From BOG-933 sp037132135 (GTDB lineage Bacteria; Pseudomonadota; Alphaproteobacteria; Azospirillales; Azospirillaceae): 48,521 bases of DNA. Position 1 is the first letter of the stretch; every line of letters starts with the position of its first letter. Positions 34,279 to 43,626 of the stretch are shown in pieces. The notes beneath the pieces are model-generated. The model made no database searches. It saw only the letters and a program-made list of their open reading frames with translations, and was not told the DNA's origin. Position numbers and translations under genes: made by a program. Location: positions 1 through 48,521 of the forward strand of contig JBAXPR010000014.1 of assembly GCA_037132135.1 (NCBI GenBank), given 5' to 3'.

Positions 34279-35625
34279 ATGACCTCCCCGCCTCTGATTT
34301 TCCGGCTGGCGTCCGATCGCCGCGGCGTGATCGCGGTCATCTTCGCCCTGGCCGCGGTGCCGATGATCCTCGCCGCCGGTTTCGCCGTCGATCTCGGTCA
34401 GGCCTATTTCGTCCGCTCCGACCTCTCCCGCGCGCTCGACGCCGCCACCCTGGCGGTGGCGGCCTCGTCCGATACCGCCACCGCCACGCTCAACGCCCGC
34501 CTCGCCAAGACCTTCGCCGCCAATTACAGCCACTCGGCCGTCGCCGCCGCGACCGGCCCGACGATGGTGATCAACAACAATATCGTTACCGCGACCGTCT
34601 CGGCGGTGGTTCCGATGTCTCTGATGGCGATGCTGGTGCCCTCGATCACCCTGACGGTGACCAGTGTCGTCAACAAGAACACCTCGGGAGTCGAACTGGT
34701 CCTCGCGCTCGACACCACCGGGTCGATGGCCGATCACAACAAGATGACCGAGTTGAAGGCCGCGGCCCATGAAATGGTCGCCACCATCTTCAATGGCCAA
34801 TCCTCGGCGACCGCCGCTTTTGTCGGCATCGTTCCTTTCACGGATACCGTCAACATCGGTTCGGCCAACACCGGCTTCGTCTCACCGGCGCCCTCGACCT
34901 ACGATTGGGGCAAGGACAGCCATGGCAACGCCCTCGGCTGGGGCGGCTGCATCGAGGCCCCGGCCAGCCCCTATGACCAGGAAGACGCTTTCGCGATCAC
35001 CGGCGGCAAGTGGGCGCCCTATTATTGGCCGTCGGGCAGCAGCAATCTATGGAAGACGACCCGATACGGGCGGACCAGCTACACCATCACCAGCAGCCAG
35101 GGACCGAACGTCGGCTGCGTCAGCACGCCGATCACGCCGCTGACCAATCAGCGGGCACCCCTGGACGCCGCGATCGATGCGCTGTCGCCCAGCGGCTCGA
35201 CTCACATCAACGTCGGCATGGCCTGGGCCTGGTACACGATTTCGCCCGGCGCTCCCTTCACCCAAGCCTCGCCCTACGACAGCACCCTTTTCAAGAAGTA
35301 CGTCGTCCTGATGACCGATGGCGACAACACCTTCCAGACCTTCGGCGCTTACGGCACCCTGTCCGACGGCAGGCTCGGCACCACCAGCCAGTCGACCGCG
35401 GTGGCCCGGCTCAACAGCCGGCTGCAGGCGGTGTGCGACAACATGAAGGCGCAGGGGATCACCATTTTCACCGTCGCGCTTGAAGTCTCCTCGCAGACCA
35501 GCCGGGACCTGCTGTCCTACTGCGCCACCCCGCCCGGGCGCTATTTCGAGGCCCAGTCGAGCGATCTTGCCGCCGTGTTCAGCTCGATCGGCGGCCAGAT
35601 CAGCAAGGTTCGGATCGCTCAGTAA
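34279..35625 (+). CDS. TadG-like protein with VWA domain
   Basis: 448 residues. The N-terminal TadG motif (RLASDRRGVIAVIFALAAVPMILAAGFAVDLGQAY) contains the membrane helix. Then comes a region with DLSRALDAATLAVA as in putative Flp-assembly TadG proteins, and from about 140 a VWA domain with the MIDAS sequence DTTGSM at 145-150 and VVLMTDGDN. A long insertion rich in Trp, Tyr, Gly and Ser (about 210-290) lies between MIDAS strands. Three in-frame cysteines in extracytoplasmic parts could form disulfides. ATG 34279 follows AAAGGG. Exported and probably cell-surface associated. Confidence 0.85.
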   Translation: MTSPPLIFRLASDRRGVIAVIFALAAVPMILAAGFAVDLGQAYFVRSDLSRALDAATLAVAASSDTATATLNARLAKTFAANYSHSAVAAATGPTMVINNNIVTATVSAVVPMSLMAMLVPSITLTVTSVVNKNTSGVELVLALDTTGSMADHNKMTELKAAAHEMVATIFNGQSSATAAFVGIVPFTDTVNIGSANTGFVSPAPSTYDWGKDSHGNALGWGGCIEAPASPYDQEDAFAITGGKWAPYYWPSGSSNLWKTTRYGRTSYTITSSQGPNVGCVSTPITPLTNQRAPLDAAIDALSPSGSTHINVGMAWAWYTISPGAPFTQASPYDSTLFKKYVVLMTDGDNTFQTFGAYGTLSDGRLGTTSQSTAVARLNSRLQAVCDNMKAQGITIFTVALEVSSQTSRDLLSYCATPPGRYFEAQSSDLAAVFSSIGGQISKVRIAQ

Positions 35626-35649
35626 CCCCCTGTCCCGTCGGAGGCATCG

Positions 35650-35994
35650 ATGATCAAGACCCGCGTCCTGGCGGCTATCCTGGCCAGTCTGCTGATCGCT
35701 CCGGGCGCGGCCCCGGCCTCGACCATGCCGGCCTTTACCCGGCTGACAGCCCTCACGGCCGCGCAACCGCCGGCAAAACAATGCCTGCCGGCCCGGTGTC
35801 CCGTCCGCGTGGCCGAGGACGACAGCGTGGTCGTCCCCGACTCCTGCGACGCCGCGGCGCAAAGCCAATGCCGCTACGATTGCCAGATATTGCGCACCGA
35901 TTGCGAAACCGGACACGACGACAGCCTGCCGTGCGAAGCCAATTACACCACCTGCGCGTCAAACTGCGGTGTGATGGCCGGGTGCAGCAATTGA
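35650..35994 (+). CDS. Small secreted ten-cysteine protein
   Basis: 114 residues with a signal peptide of about 23 residues (VLAAILASLLIAPGAAPA). The mature part of about 90 residues has ten cysteines, an even number, grouped as KQCLPARC, DSC, QCRYDC, TDC, LPC, TTC, SNC and GC, and is otherwise acidic and polar. Such density points to a disulfide-stabilised secreted protein. I do not recognise the family. GTCGGAGGC precedes ATG 35650, 25 bp after the TadG-like stop on the same strand, so it is likely part of that transcript. Confidence 0.75.
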   Translation: MIKTRVLAAILASLLIAPGAAPASTMPAFTRLTALTAAQPPAKQCLPARCPVRVAEDDSVVVPDSCDAAAQSQCRYDCQILRTDCETGHDDSLPCEANYTTCASNCGVMAGCSN

Positions 35995-36041
35995 CCAAGA
36001 GATCATGATCTGGCGCCGGAGGACGCGAAGGCCCCGAGGAA

Positions 36042-36491
36042 TCAGCCGCCCCAGCTGCCCATCGGCGCACCCTCGGGGTGGCTGCGCAGCCAGACCCGGT
36101 AATGGATGCCGATGCCATGGTCGACGTCGCGGAAATGGACGCAGGCGGTGGCTCGCAGGGTCAGCAGCACCTCTTCGAGGGTGATCGCGCGCTGGGAGAG
36201 GCGGATCGTCAGGTCGTCGAGGCTGGCGAACATGTCCCGGTGGGCCTTTTTGTGCTCGCGCAAGAAGGGATAGTCGATATGGCGCATGATCAGCTCTTCG
36301 AGCTGAAAATGGTTGATGAAATAGGCGTAAAGATCGCGGACCACCGGTCCGAGGTCGACCGGCTCCCGGCCGCGCGTTGCAATATCCATTACCAGGGTGT
36401 TGTAGATCAGATAGAATTCCTTGTGTTGGTCGTCGAGGGACTGGATGCCCAGCAGCATGTCGTTGTCGAAAACCAACAGATCATTCGCCAT
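36042..36491 (-). CDS. Bacteriohemerythrin
   Basis: A 149-residue single-domain hemerythrin that binds O2 at a non-heme diiron centre. All seven ligands are present at the expected spacing: His23, His61-x3-Glu65 (HFQLEE), His80-x3-His84 (HKKAH), His119-x4-Asp124 (HFRDVD). The N-terminus FDNDMLLGIQSLDDQHKEF is typical of the bacterial McHr-type. Cytosolic; roles in O2 storage, delivery or sensing are known for the family. Divergent from the small ORF at 36808 and convergent with the ten-cysteine gene (47 bp gap). Confidence 0.92.
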   Translation of the reverse strand: MANDLLVFDNDMLLGIQSLDDQHKEFYLIYNTLVMDIATRGREPVDLGPVVRDLYAYFINHFQLEELIMRHIDYPFLREHKKAHRDMFASLDDLTIRLSQRAITLEEVLLTLRATACVHFRDVDHGIGIHYRVWLRSHPEGAPMGSWGG

Positions 36492-36807
36492 TGCCGGACG
36501 CTCCTGGGCTGCTCACGCGCGTGTTCATCCGGTCAGGCTACCGGAAGCGGCAGATAGGCTCAACTCCGCTGTGAGACGGAGCCGGGACTGCGGCGCCCGG
36601 GTGACAGTGGCCAGCTTGAGCCCCCCCATTAACGAAATGGGGCCATGCAAATGTTGCGTTGCACAAAGGCGCCGAGGGTGAGGCATCTTATTTCGCAAGA
36701 GGCCGGCGCATTGAAATAATCTAACGCAGGCCAAAAAAGGGTTCGTGGGGAGACGTCTAGAGAGTGGTGCTGCCGGGTTTGCCAGCTACCGAAAGGAAGA
36801 GTCAGCC
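36492..36807. other. 316-bp intergenic region with short hairpin
   Basis: Between divergent bacteriohemerythrin and a small ORF. It contains CCCCATT-5-AATGGGG (36624-36630 / 36636-36642) followed by TGCAA-8-TTGCA (36646-36650 / 36659-36663). The stretch 36680-36740 is AT-richer (TCTTATTTCGC, GAAATAATCTAACG) and probably includes promoter elements, but I cannot assign hexamers with confidence. No ORF. Confidence 0.5.
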
Positions 36808-36969
36808 ATGAACACCGTCTCCGTCATCATCTGGGCCGATAGTTTCGTCAGGGAACGGAACAGCAAGCGCACCTCGTCATTTCGTCCGGTGGTTCGCACG
36901 GGCGCCGTGACCCTCGGCCTCGGAGCCTCGGCCGTCGCCAGTGCGGTGCTCAAGGCCCAGCGCGACTGA
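36808..36969 (+). CDS. Small hypothetical protein (53 aa)
   Basis: ATG 36808 is preceded by AAAGGAAGA. The 53 residues start with MNTVSVIIWADSFVRERN and end with a small-residue hydrophobic helix (VTLGLGASAVASAVLKAQRD), without cysteine or clear signal. Codon use fits the genome and an 11-bp-stem hairpin follows 69 bp downstream, so translation is plausible. No family recognised. Confidence 0.45.
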   Translation: MNTVSVIIWADSFVRERNSKRTSSFRPVVRTGAVTLGLGASAVASAVLKAQRD

Positions 36970-37038
36970 TATCCCGCGCGTCGGACGACCGGTATACGGC
37001 TGAAAAGCGGATACCACCATCGGAGCGCCGGTATCCGG

Positions 37039-37062
37039 ACGCGGCTGCAACTGCAGCCGCGT
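37039..37062 (+). terminator. Hairpin terminator between small ORF and rpoD
   Basis: Arms 37039-37049 and 37052-37062 form an 11-bp perfect stem (ACGCGGCTGCA / TGCAGCCGCGT) with a minimal loop. It is followed on the + strand by TTCGCGTTTCT, a weak U-rich stretch. On the minus strand it lies 53 bp beyond the rpoD stop but lacks a U-run there, so it may serve both strands imperfectly. Confidence 0.6.
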
Positions 37063-37114
37063 TTCGCGTTTCTGGAGAGTCCATCACCGGCCCCGCCCGG
37101 CCGCGCCGGTTGCC

Positions 37115-39211
<2,097 letters not shown>

Positions 39212-39517
39212 GCAAGTCCTGTCCTCAAGAAAACCGTACCGCCCCGCACCGGCCGCATCGGCCCTCGGAATACACATAGAACGCCTGAAGCGTCTCTTGC
39301 ATGGACCGGTCAGATCCGAAGAGTTCACCCCAAGACGTCCAGGCCCATGCCGTGCGGTGCGACCGGCCGGGCCGATCCGGGGTCTGTCCGGTTCGGCACT
39401 TCCGGTTTTGAACCCTTTCACCACGCCAGCCGGAGACAATTGGCCATGAACGGCGACAGCGTCAAGCCCGAACTCTCGCGACGGTCGGTCGCGCCCCCGT
39501 CTGGCGCTTGTTTTTGC
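39212..39517. other. 306-bp region between dnaG and rpoD
   Basis: Both flanking genes are on the minus strand. I see a short hairpin CGCGA-7-TCGCG near 39476-39492 beyond the dnaG stop. On the minus strand TTGACG at about 39470 could be a -35, but the sequence 17 bp on (CAATTG) is a poor -10. No convincing promoter or gene. The frame open into rpoD is probably not translated here. Confidence 0.5.
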
Positions 39518-41392
39518 TCACTCCTGATCGTCGAATCCCGGTGACTGCGCCTCCAGTTCGTCGCGCAACACCTGGACCCGCGACAGGTTCTGGGTTGTTG
39601 TCTGCTCACCGAGCTGCCGTCCCGCTTCCTGCAGCTCGCGACCGATCCGCGCCTTGCACAAACCGGCCGAACCATCGGCCAGACCGCGACGGGCGGTCTC
39701 CGAGTCGATGCCCGGTGGGGCGAAACGGGCGTGGACATAAGTAGTGCGGCTGAGCAGATCGTCGAGGGCATCGCCGAGACCGCGGGCGCGCAAGCGGTCG
39801 CTCAGCGCCGTCTCGCCGGTGAGCGGCGCCCCGGTGGCGCAGGCGATCAGGGCGTGGCGGAGGGCGTCGAGGCCGGGGTCGGCGATCTCGGTCCCGGCCA
39901 GCGCTTCGAGATGCTCTTCGAGCAGATCCGGATGGTTGATCAGGGTGGCCAGCAGAATCCGCGGCCAGACCCAGGCCACGGCGCGCGGCCGCTTTTGCGG
40001 CGGGCCGCCCGAGGCGGCGACCGGTTTCGGCCGGGGCGCCCCCGGCCGGAGGGGACGGAGCGGCGCGCGGGCGGGGCCCGGTCCGGCAGTCTGGGCCGGC
40101 CGGGGGGGGCGGCTCCAGAAGGCTTCGCGCAGGCGCTGGCGGATCTCGTCGCGGTAATAGCCCTGGACGGCGCGGTCGGCGATGTGGTCGACCCGGGCGT
40201 TGAGGGCGGCGCCCAGCCCGGCCTTGGCCTCGGGGGTGTCGAAGCTGCGGCCTTCGGTCTCCATCTCCCAGACGACATCGATCAGCGAGCGCGCCGCCAC
40301 CAGCACGCTCTCGAAGGCGGCAGCGCCGCGAGCGCGAATCAGGCTGTCGGGGTCCTCGCCGCCGGGGAGGAAGGCCACCCGCACGGAGCGGTCGGGCACC
40401 AGCAGCGGCAGCACCCGGTCCACCGCCCGGAAGGCGGCGCGCCGGCCGGCGCCGTCGCCATCGAAGCACAGCACCGGGAAGCGCTCGCGGCCGGGGTAGA
40501 GATTCCATACCGTCTCGATCTGGCTTTCGGTCAGCGCCGTGCCCAGTGGCGCCACAGCGCCGGGATAGCCGGCCCGGACCAGGGCGATGACGTCCATGTA
40601 GCCTTCGACCACGATCACCGGCTTGCCCTCGGCCGCGGCCTGACGCGCCCGCGACAGGCCGTAGAGCAACTGGCCCTTATGGAAGAGCGGCGTCTCGCTG
40701 GTGTTGATGTATTTCGGGCCGTCGCCGTCGATCAGGCGACCGCCGAAGGCCACGACCCGGCCCCGGCGGTCGGCGACCGGAAACATCACCCGGTGGCGGA
40801 AGAAGCTGAACGGCGCCCGGCCGCCATCGGCCGGCTGCTTGACCAGCCCGGCCTCCAGCATGTCGGCGACCGCGAAGCCCTCGCGCTCCAGGGCGCTGCG
40901 CAGGCCGGCGCCGTCGGGCGGGGCGTAGCCGAGCCGGAAGGCGGCCAGCGCCTCGTCGTCGAGGCCGCGGCGGCGGAGGTAGGCCAGCGCCGCGCTCCCG
41001 GCGGGCAGGCGCAATTGCTGCTCGAACCAGCGGGTCGCGGCTTCCACCACCTCGTGCAGGCTCTTCTGGCGCTCGTAGCGCTGGCGCTCCTCGGGCGCGG
41101 TGCGGGGCACCGGCAGCCCGGCCTGTCCGGCCAGCGCCTCCACCGCCTCGGGAAAGGTCAGGTGGTCGTGGCGCATCGCGAAGCCGATGACGTCGCCATG
41201 GGCGCCGCAACCGAAGCAATGAAAGAAGCCCTTGGCGTCGTTGACCGTGAAGGAGGGGGTCTTTTCGTTATGGAACGGGCAGGGGGCCTGGAATTCCCGC
41301 CCGGCGCGCACCAGCCGCAGCCGTTTTCCCACCACCGCCGAGAGCGGCAGGCGGGCGCGCAGTTCTTCGAGAAAGGCCGGCGGGAAGGCCAT
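39518..41392 (-). CDS. dnaG: DNA primase
   Basis: 624 residues. The N-terminal zinc-binding domain has Cys38, His41, Cys59 and Cys62 (CPFH...CFGC). The primase core has the motif FGGRLIDGDGPKYINTSETPLFHKG and the Toprim domain VIVVEGYMDVIAL with CFDGDGAGRRAA. A C-terminal helicase-interaction region begins at about 430, and its linker (440-475) is Pro/Arg/Ala-rich. It synthesises RNA primers for replication. ATG 41392 gives the typical N-terminus (MAFPPAFLEELRARLPLSAVVGKR). The small coiled-coil ORF and yqeY lie upstream on the same strand. Confidence 0.97.
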   Translation of the reverse strand: MAFPPAFLEELRARLPLSAVVGKRLRLVRAGREFQAPCPFHNEKTPSFTVNDAKGFFHCFGCGAHGDVIGFAMRHDHLTFPEAVEALAGQAGLPVPRTAPEERQRYERQKSLHEVVEAATRWFEQQLRLPAGSAALAYLRRRGLDDEALAAFRLGYAPPDGAGLRSALEREGFAVADMLEAGLVKQPADGGRAPFSFFRHRVMFPVADRRGRVVAFGGRLIDGDGPKYINTSETPLFHKGQLLYGLSRARQAAAEGKPVIVVEGYMDVIALVRAGYPGAVAPLGTALTESQIETVWNLYPGRERFPVLCFDGDGAGRRAAFRAVDRVLPLLVPDRSVRVAFLPGGEDPDSLIRARGAAAFESVLVAARSLIDVVWEMETEGRSFDTPEAKAGLGAALNARVDHIADRAVQGYYRDEIRQRLREAFWSRPPRPAQTAGPGPARAPLRPLRPGAPRPKPVAASGGPPQKRPRAVAWVWPRILLATLINHPDLLEEHLEALAGTEIADPGLDALRHALIACATGAPLTGETALSDRLRARGLGDALDDLLSRTTYVHARFAPPGIDSETARRGLADGSAGLCKARIGRELQEAGRQLGEQTTTQNLSRVQVLRDELEAQSPGFDDQE

Positions 41393-41407
41393 CGGGCCGT
41401 CCGGCGG

Positions 41408-41647
41408 TCAGGCGCCGGGGCGCCGGACGGCGCCCGGCCGCTGGTCGCCGGGGCGCCGGTCGGGGCGGCCGAGGCGCGCTTCGAGGGTCGCGAGGTGCTC
41501 ACCCTGGCGCATCAGCGCCTCGCGGAGCCGGTCCTGGTCGGTTTCGACGCTGTCGCAGCGCCTCGCCAGCCGGTCGAAGCGGCTCCCGATCTCGGCGCTG
41601 AGCGCCGCAAGCGCGGTTGGCGGTGCGGGCGGTGTAGGTTCGGCCAT
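41408..41647 (-). CDS. Small coiled-coil hypothetical protein
   Basis: 79 residues. A helical region about 12-62 (IGSRFDRLARRCDSVETDQDRLREALMRQGEHLATLEARL) looks like a short coiled coil; the ends are Pro/Arg-rich. Start ATG 41647 has GAGGGAG upstream in minus-strand sense. It lies 15 bp before dnaG and 87 bp after yqeY, consistent with an operon. No known function, and because of high GC it could still be a chance ORF. Confidence 0.5.
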   Translation of the reverse strand: MAEPTPPAPPTALAALSAEIGSRFDRLARRCDSVETDQDRLREALMRQGEHLATLEARLGRPDRRPGDQRPGAVRRPGA

Positions 41648-41734
41648 GGCTGCGCTCCCTCGACGGCGGTGAGGATACCGGGGCCGGGCCGGGATGACCA
41701 GTGCCGCGTGGCCGGTCCGGCACGGCGGCGGGCC

Positions 41735-42190
41735 TTATCCCAGCGCCGCCTTGACCAGCGGTCCGGCCTGGGCGAAATCCATGACCCCGGCATGGCGGAC
41801 CCGCAATTCGGCCATCACCCGGCCCATATCCTTGATCGAGGCGGCGCCGGTGTCGGCGATCACCGCCGCCACCGCGGCGCGGACCTCGTCGTCGCCCATC
41901 TGCCGGGGCATGAAGGCCTCGATGACCAGGATTTCGGCGCTTTCCTTCTCCACCAGATCCTGGCGCCCGCCCTGGCGGTACATCTCGGCCGATTCCTGGC
42001 GCTGCTTGATCATCGAGCGCAGCAGGGTCAGAATCTCGCCGTCATCGATGCCGCTGGCGTTGCCCTTGGGCCGGGCCGCGATGTCGCGATCCTTGACCCC
42101 GGCGAGAATCATCCGGATCGTGCTGACCTTGGCCGGTTCCTTGGCGCGCATCGCCTCTTTCAGCTCTTCGTTGAACCGTTCGCGCAGCAT
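41735..42190 (-). CDS. yqeY: GatB/YqeY-domain protein
   Basis: 151 residues. The YqeY domain covers nearly the whole length: LKEAMRAKEPAKVSTIRMILAGVKDRDIAAR, then LLRSMIKQRQESAEMYRQGGR, ILVIEAFMPRQM and DMGRVMAELRVRHAGVMDFAQAG. It is related to the tail of the GatB amidotransferase subunit, but the stand-alone function is unclear. The ATG 42190 neighbourhood and the order carA / yqeY / dnaG / rpoD are conserved in many alphaproteobacteria. Divergent from carA, with a 177-bp region between them. Confidence 0.9.
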   Translation of the reverse strand: MLRERFNEELKEAMRAKEPAKVSTIRMILAGVKDRDIAARPKGNASGIDDGEILTLLRSMIKQRQESAEMYRQGGRQDLVEKESAEILVIEAFMPRQMGDDEVRAAVAAVIADTGAASIKDMGRVMAELRVRHAGVMDFAQAGPLVKAALG

Positions 42191-42280
42191 GGCGGGGGTC
42201 TCCTCTCGGTCGGCGTCGGGCAGTGCTTACCCGATTCTCCCCGGGGAGGCCAGCCAGTCGTCTCCCGGGTGACATACAGC

Positions 42281-42309
42281 TTGACCCCACGCCCGGGGCC
42301 GACTATCGA
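42281..42309 (+). promoter_or_regulatory. Sigma-70 promoter of carA
   Basis: TTGACC (42281-42286), 17-bp spacer, TATCGA (42304-42309) in the divergent yqeY-carA region. Predicted transcription start about 42316, giving a leader of about 50 nt before ATG 42368. Confidence 0.6.
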
Positions 42310-42367
42310 TCGGCGTTCGCTCCGAAAACGCCGCGGGTCCGCTCCCGGCGCAGCAAGGTTCCGCCCC

Positions 42368-43552
42368 ATGACCGAGTCCCATTCCGCTCCCGCCGCCGCC
42401 CGCGCGACGGCCCAGCCCCGTGGCGCGACCGGGGTGCTGGTGCTGCATGACGGCAGCGTGCTCTGGGGCAACGGCGTCGGTGCCGTCGGCTCGGCGGTGG
42501 GGGAGGTCTGCTTCAATACCTCGATGACCGGCTATCAGGAAATTCTGACCGATCCCAGCTATGCTGGCCAGATCATTACCTTCACCTTTCCCCATATCGG
42601 CAATGTCGGCGCCAATCCCGAGGACATCGAGACCGTGACCCCGGCGGCGCGCGGTCTCGTGATCCGGGCCGACATCACCGCGCCCAGCAGCTGGCGTGCG
42701 GTCCAGCACCTCGACGTCTGGCTGAAGACCAACCATCTGGTCGGCCTTTCGGGCATCGACACCCGGCGTCTGACCCGGCTGATCCGCGATCGGGGCGCGC
42801 CCAATGGCGTCGTCGCCCACGATCCCGACGGCCATTTCGACCTTGATGCCCTCAAGGCCCGGGCTGCGGCGTGGCCGGGGCTGGCCGGAATGGATCTGGC
42901 GCTCGACGTCTCCTGCCGCCAGAGCTACCGCTGGGACGAAAGCGTGTGGCGACTCGGCGAGGGCTACGGCCGCCAGGAGGCGCCGCGCTTTCATGTCGTG
43001 GCGGTGGATTTCGGTGCCAAGCGCAACATCCTGCGCTGTCTGGCCGCCGCCGGTTGCCGGGTCACAGTGGTGCCGGCGACCGCGAGTGCCGCGGACATCC
43101 TCGGTCACCAGCCCGATGGCGTCTTTCTGTCCAACGGCCCCGGCGACCCGGCGGCCACCGGCGTCTATGCTGTGCCGGCGATCCGGGGTGTGCTCGAAAG
43201 CGGGCTGCCGCTGTTCGGCATCTGTCTTGGTCACCAGATGCTGGCGCTGGCGCTGGGCGGCCGTACCGGGAAGATGGCGCGCGGCCATCGCGGCGCCAAC
43301 CATCCGGTGAAGGATCTCGCCACCGGCAGGGTCGAGATCACCAGCCAGAACCATGGCTTCATGGTTGTGCCCGAAAGCCTGCCTGCCGGAGTCGAGGTCA
43401 GCCACGTCTCGCTGTTCGACGGCAGCAACGAAGGCATCCGCCTCCGCGACCGCCCGGTGTTCTCGGTGCAGTACCACCCCGAGGCCTCGCCCGGCCCCCA
43501 GGACAGCCACCATCTCTTCGAGCGCTTCGTTGGGCTGATGGCGGCGCGGTAG
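42368..43552 (+). CDS. carA: Carbamoyl-phosphate synthase small subunit
   Basis: Glutaminase subunit that supplies ammonia to CarB for arginine and pyrimidine synthesis. 394 residues. The N-terminal CarA domain has GEVCFNTSMTGYQEILTDPSYAGQIITFTFPHIGN and LSGIDTRRLTR. The class I glutamine amidotransferase domain has the catalytic cysteine in FGICLGHQM and His/Glu in YHPEASPGP. ATG 42368. The frame is open upstream as far as 39731, but that is antisense to dnaG and yqeY. No carB is in the window downstream; the next gene is convergent. Confidence 0.97.
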   Translation: MTESHSAPAAARATAQPRGATGVLVLHDGSVLWGNGVGAVGSAVGEVCFNTSMTGYQEILTDPSYAGQIITFTFPHIGNVGANPEDIETVTPAARGLVIRADITAPSSWRAVQHLDVWLKTNHLVGLSGIDTRRLTRLIRDRGAPNGVVAHDPDGHFDLDALKARAAAWPGLAGMDLALDVSCRQSYRWDESVWRLGEGYGRQEAPRFHVVAVDFGAKRNILRCLAAAGCRVTVVPATASAADILGHQPDGVFLSNGPGDPAATGVYAVPAIRGVLESGLPLFGICLGHQMLALALGGRTGKMARGHRGANHPVKDLATGRVEITSQNHGFMVVPESLPAGVEVSHVSLFDGSNEGIRLRDRPVFSVQYHPEASPGPQDSHHLFERFVGLMAAR

Positions 43553-43588
43553 CGAAAGCCCCGGCCAGGGGCGGCCGGCGGGGCGGCG

Positions 43589-43608
43589 AGGGGGCGCCTC
43601 AGCCCCCT
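43589..43608. terminator. Hairpin between convergent carA and nitronate monooxygenase genes
   Basis: AGGGGGC (43589-43595) and GCCCCCT (43602-43608) form a 7-bp stem with a 6-nt loop in the 74-bp gap between two convergent genes. No T-run on either strand, so its terminator role is inferred from position. Confidence 0.4.
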
Positions 43609-43626
43609 GGCCCGATCGGCGTCCGC

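Noticed and set aside
39212..39517. Promoter TTGACG with CAATTG 17 bp downstream for rpoD
   Set aside because: The -10 element matches the consensus at only one or two positions.
39731..42367. Very long + strand open frame running into carA (1273 aa in total)
   Set aside because: The 2.6 kb ahead of ATG 42368 is antisense to dnaG and yqeY, whose products are unmistakable. The translation there is Gly/Ala/Arg-rich and the open frame is a GC-content effect.
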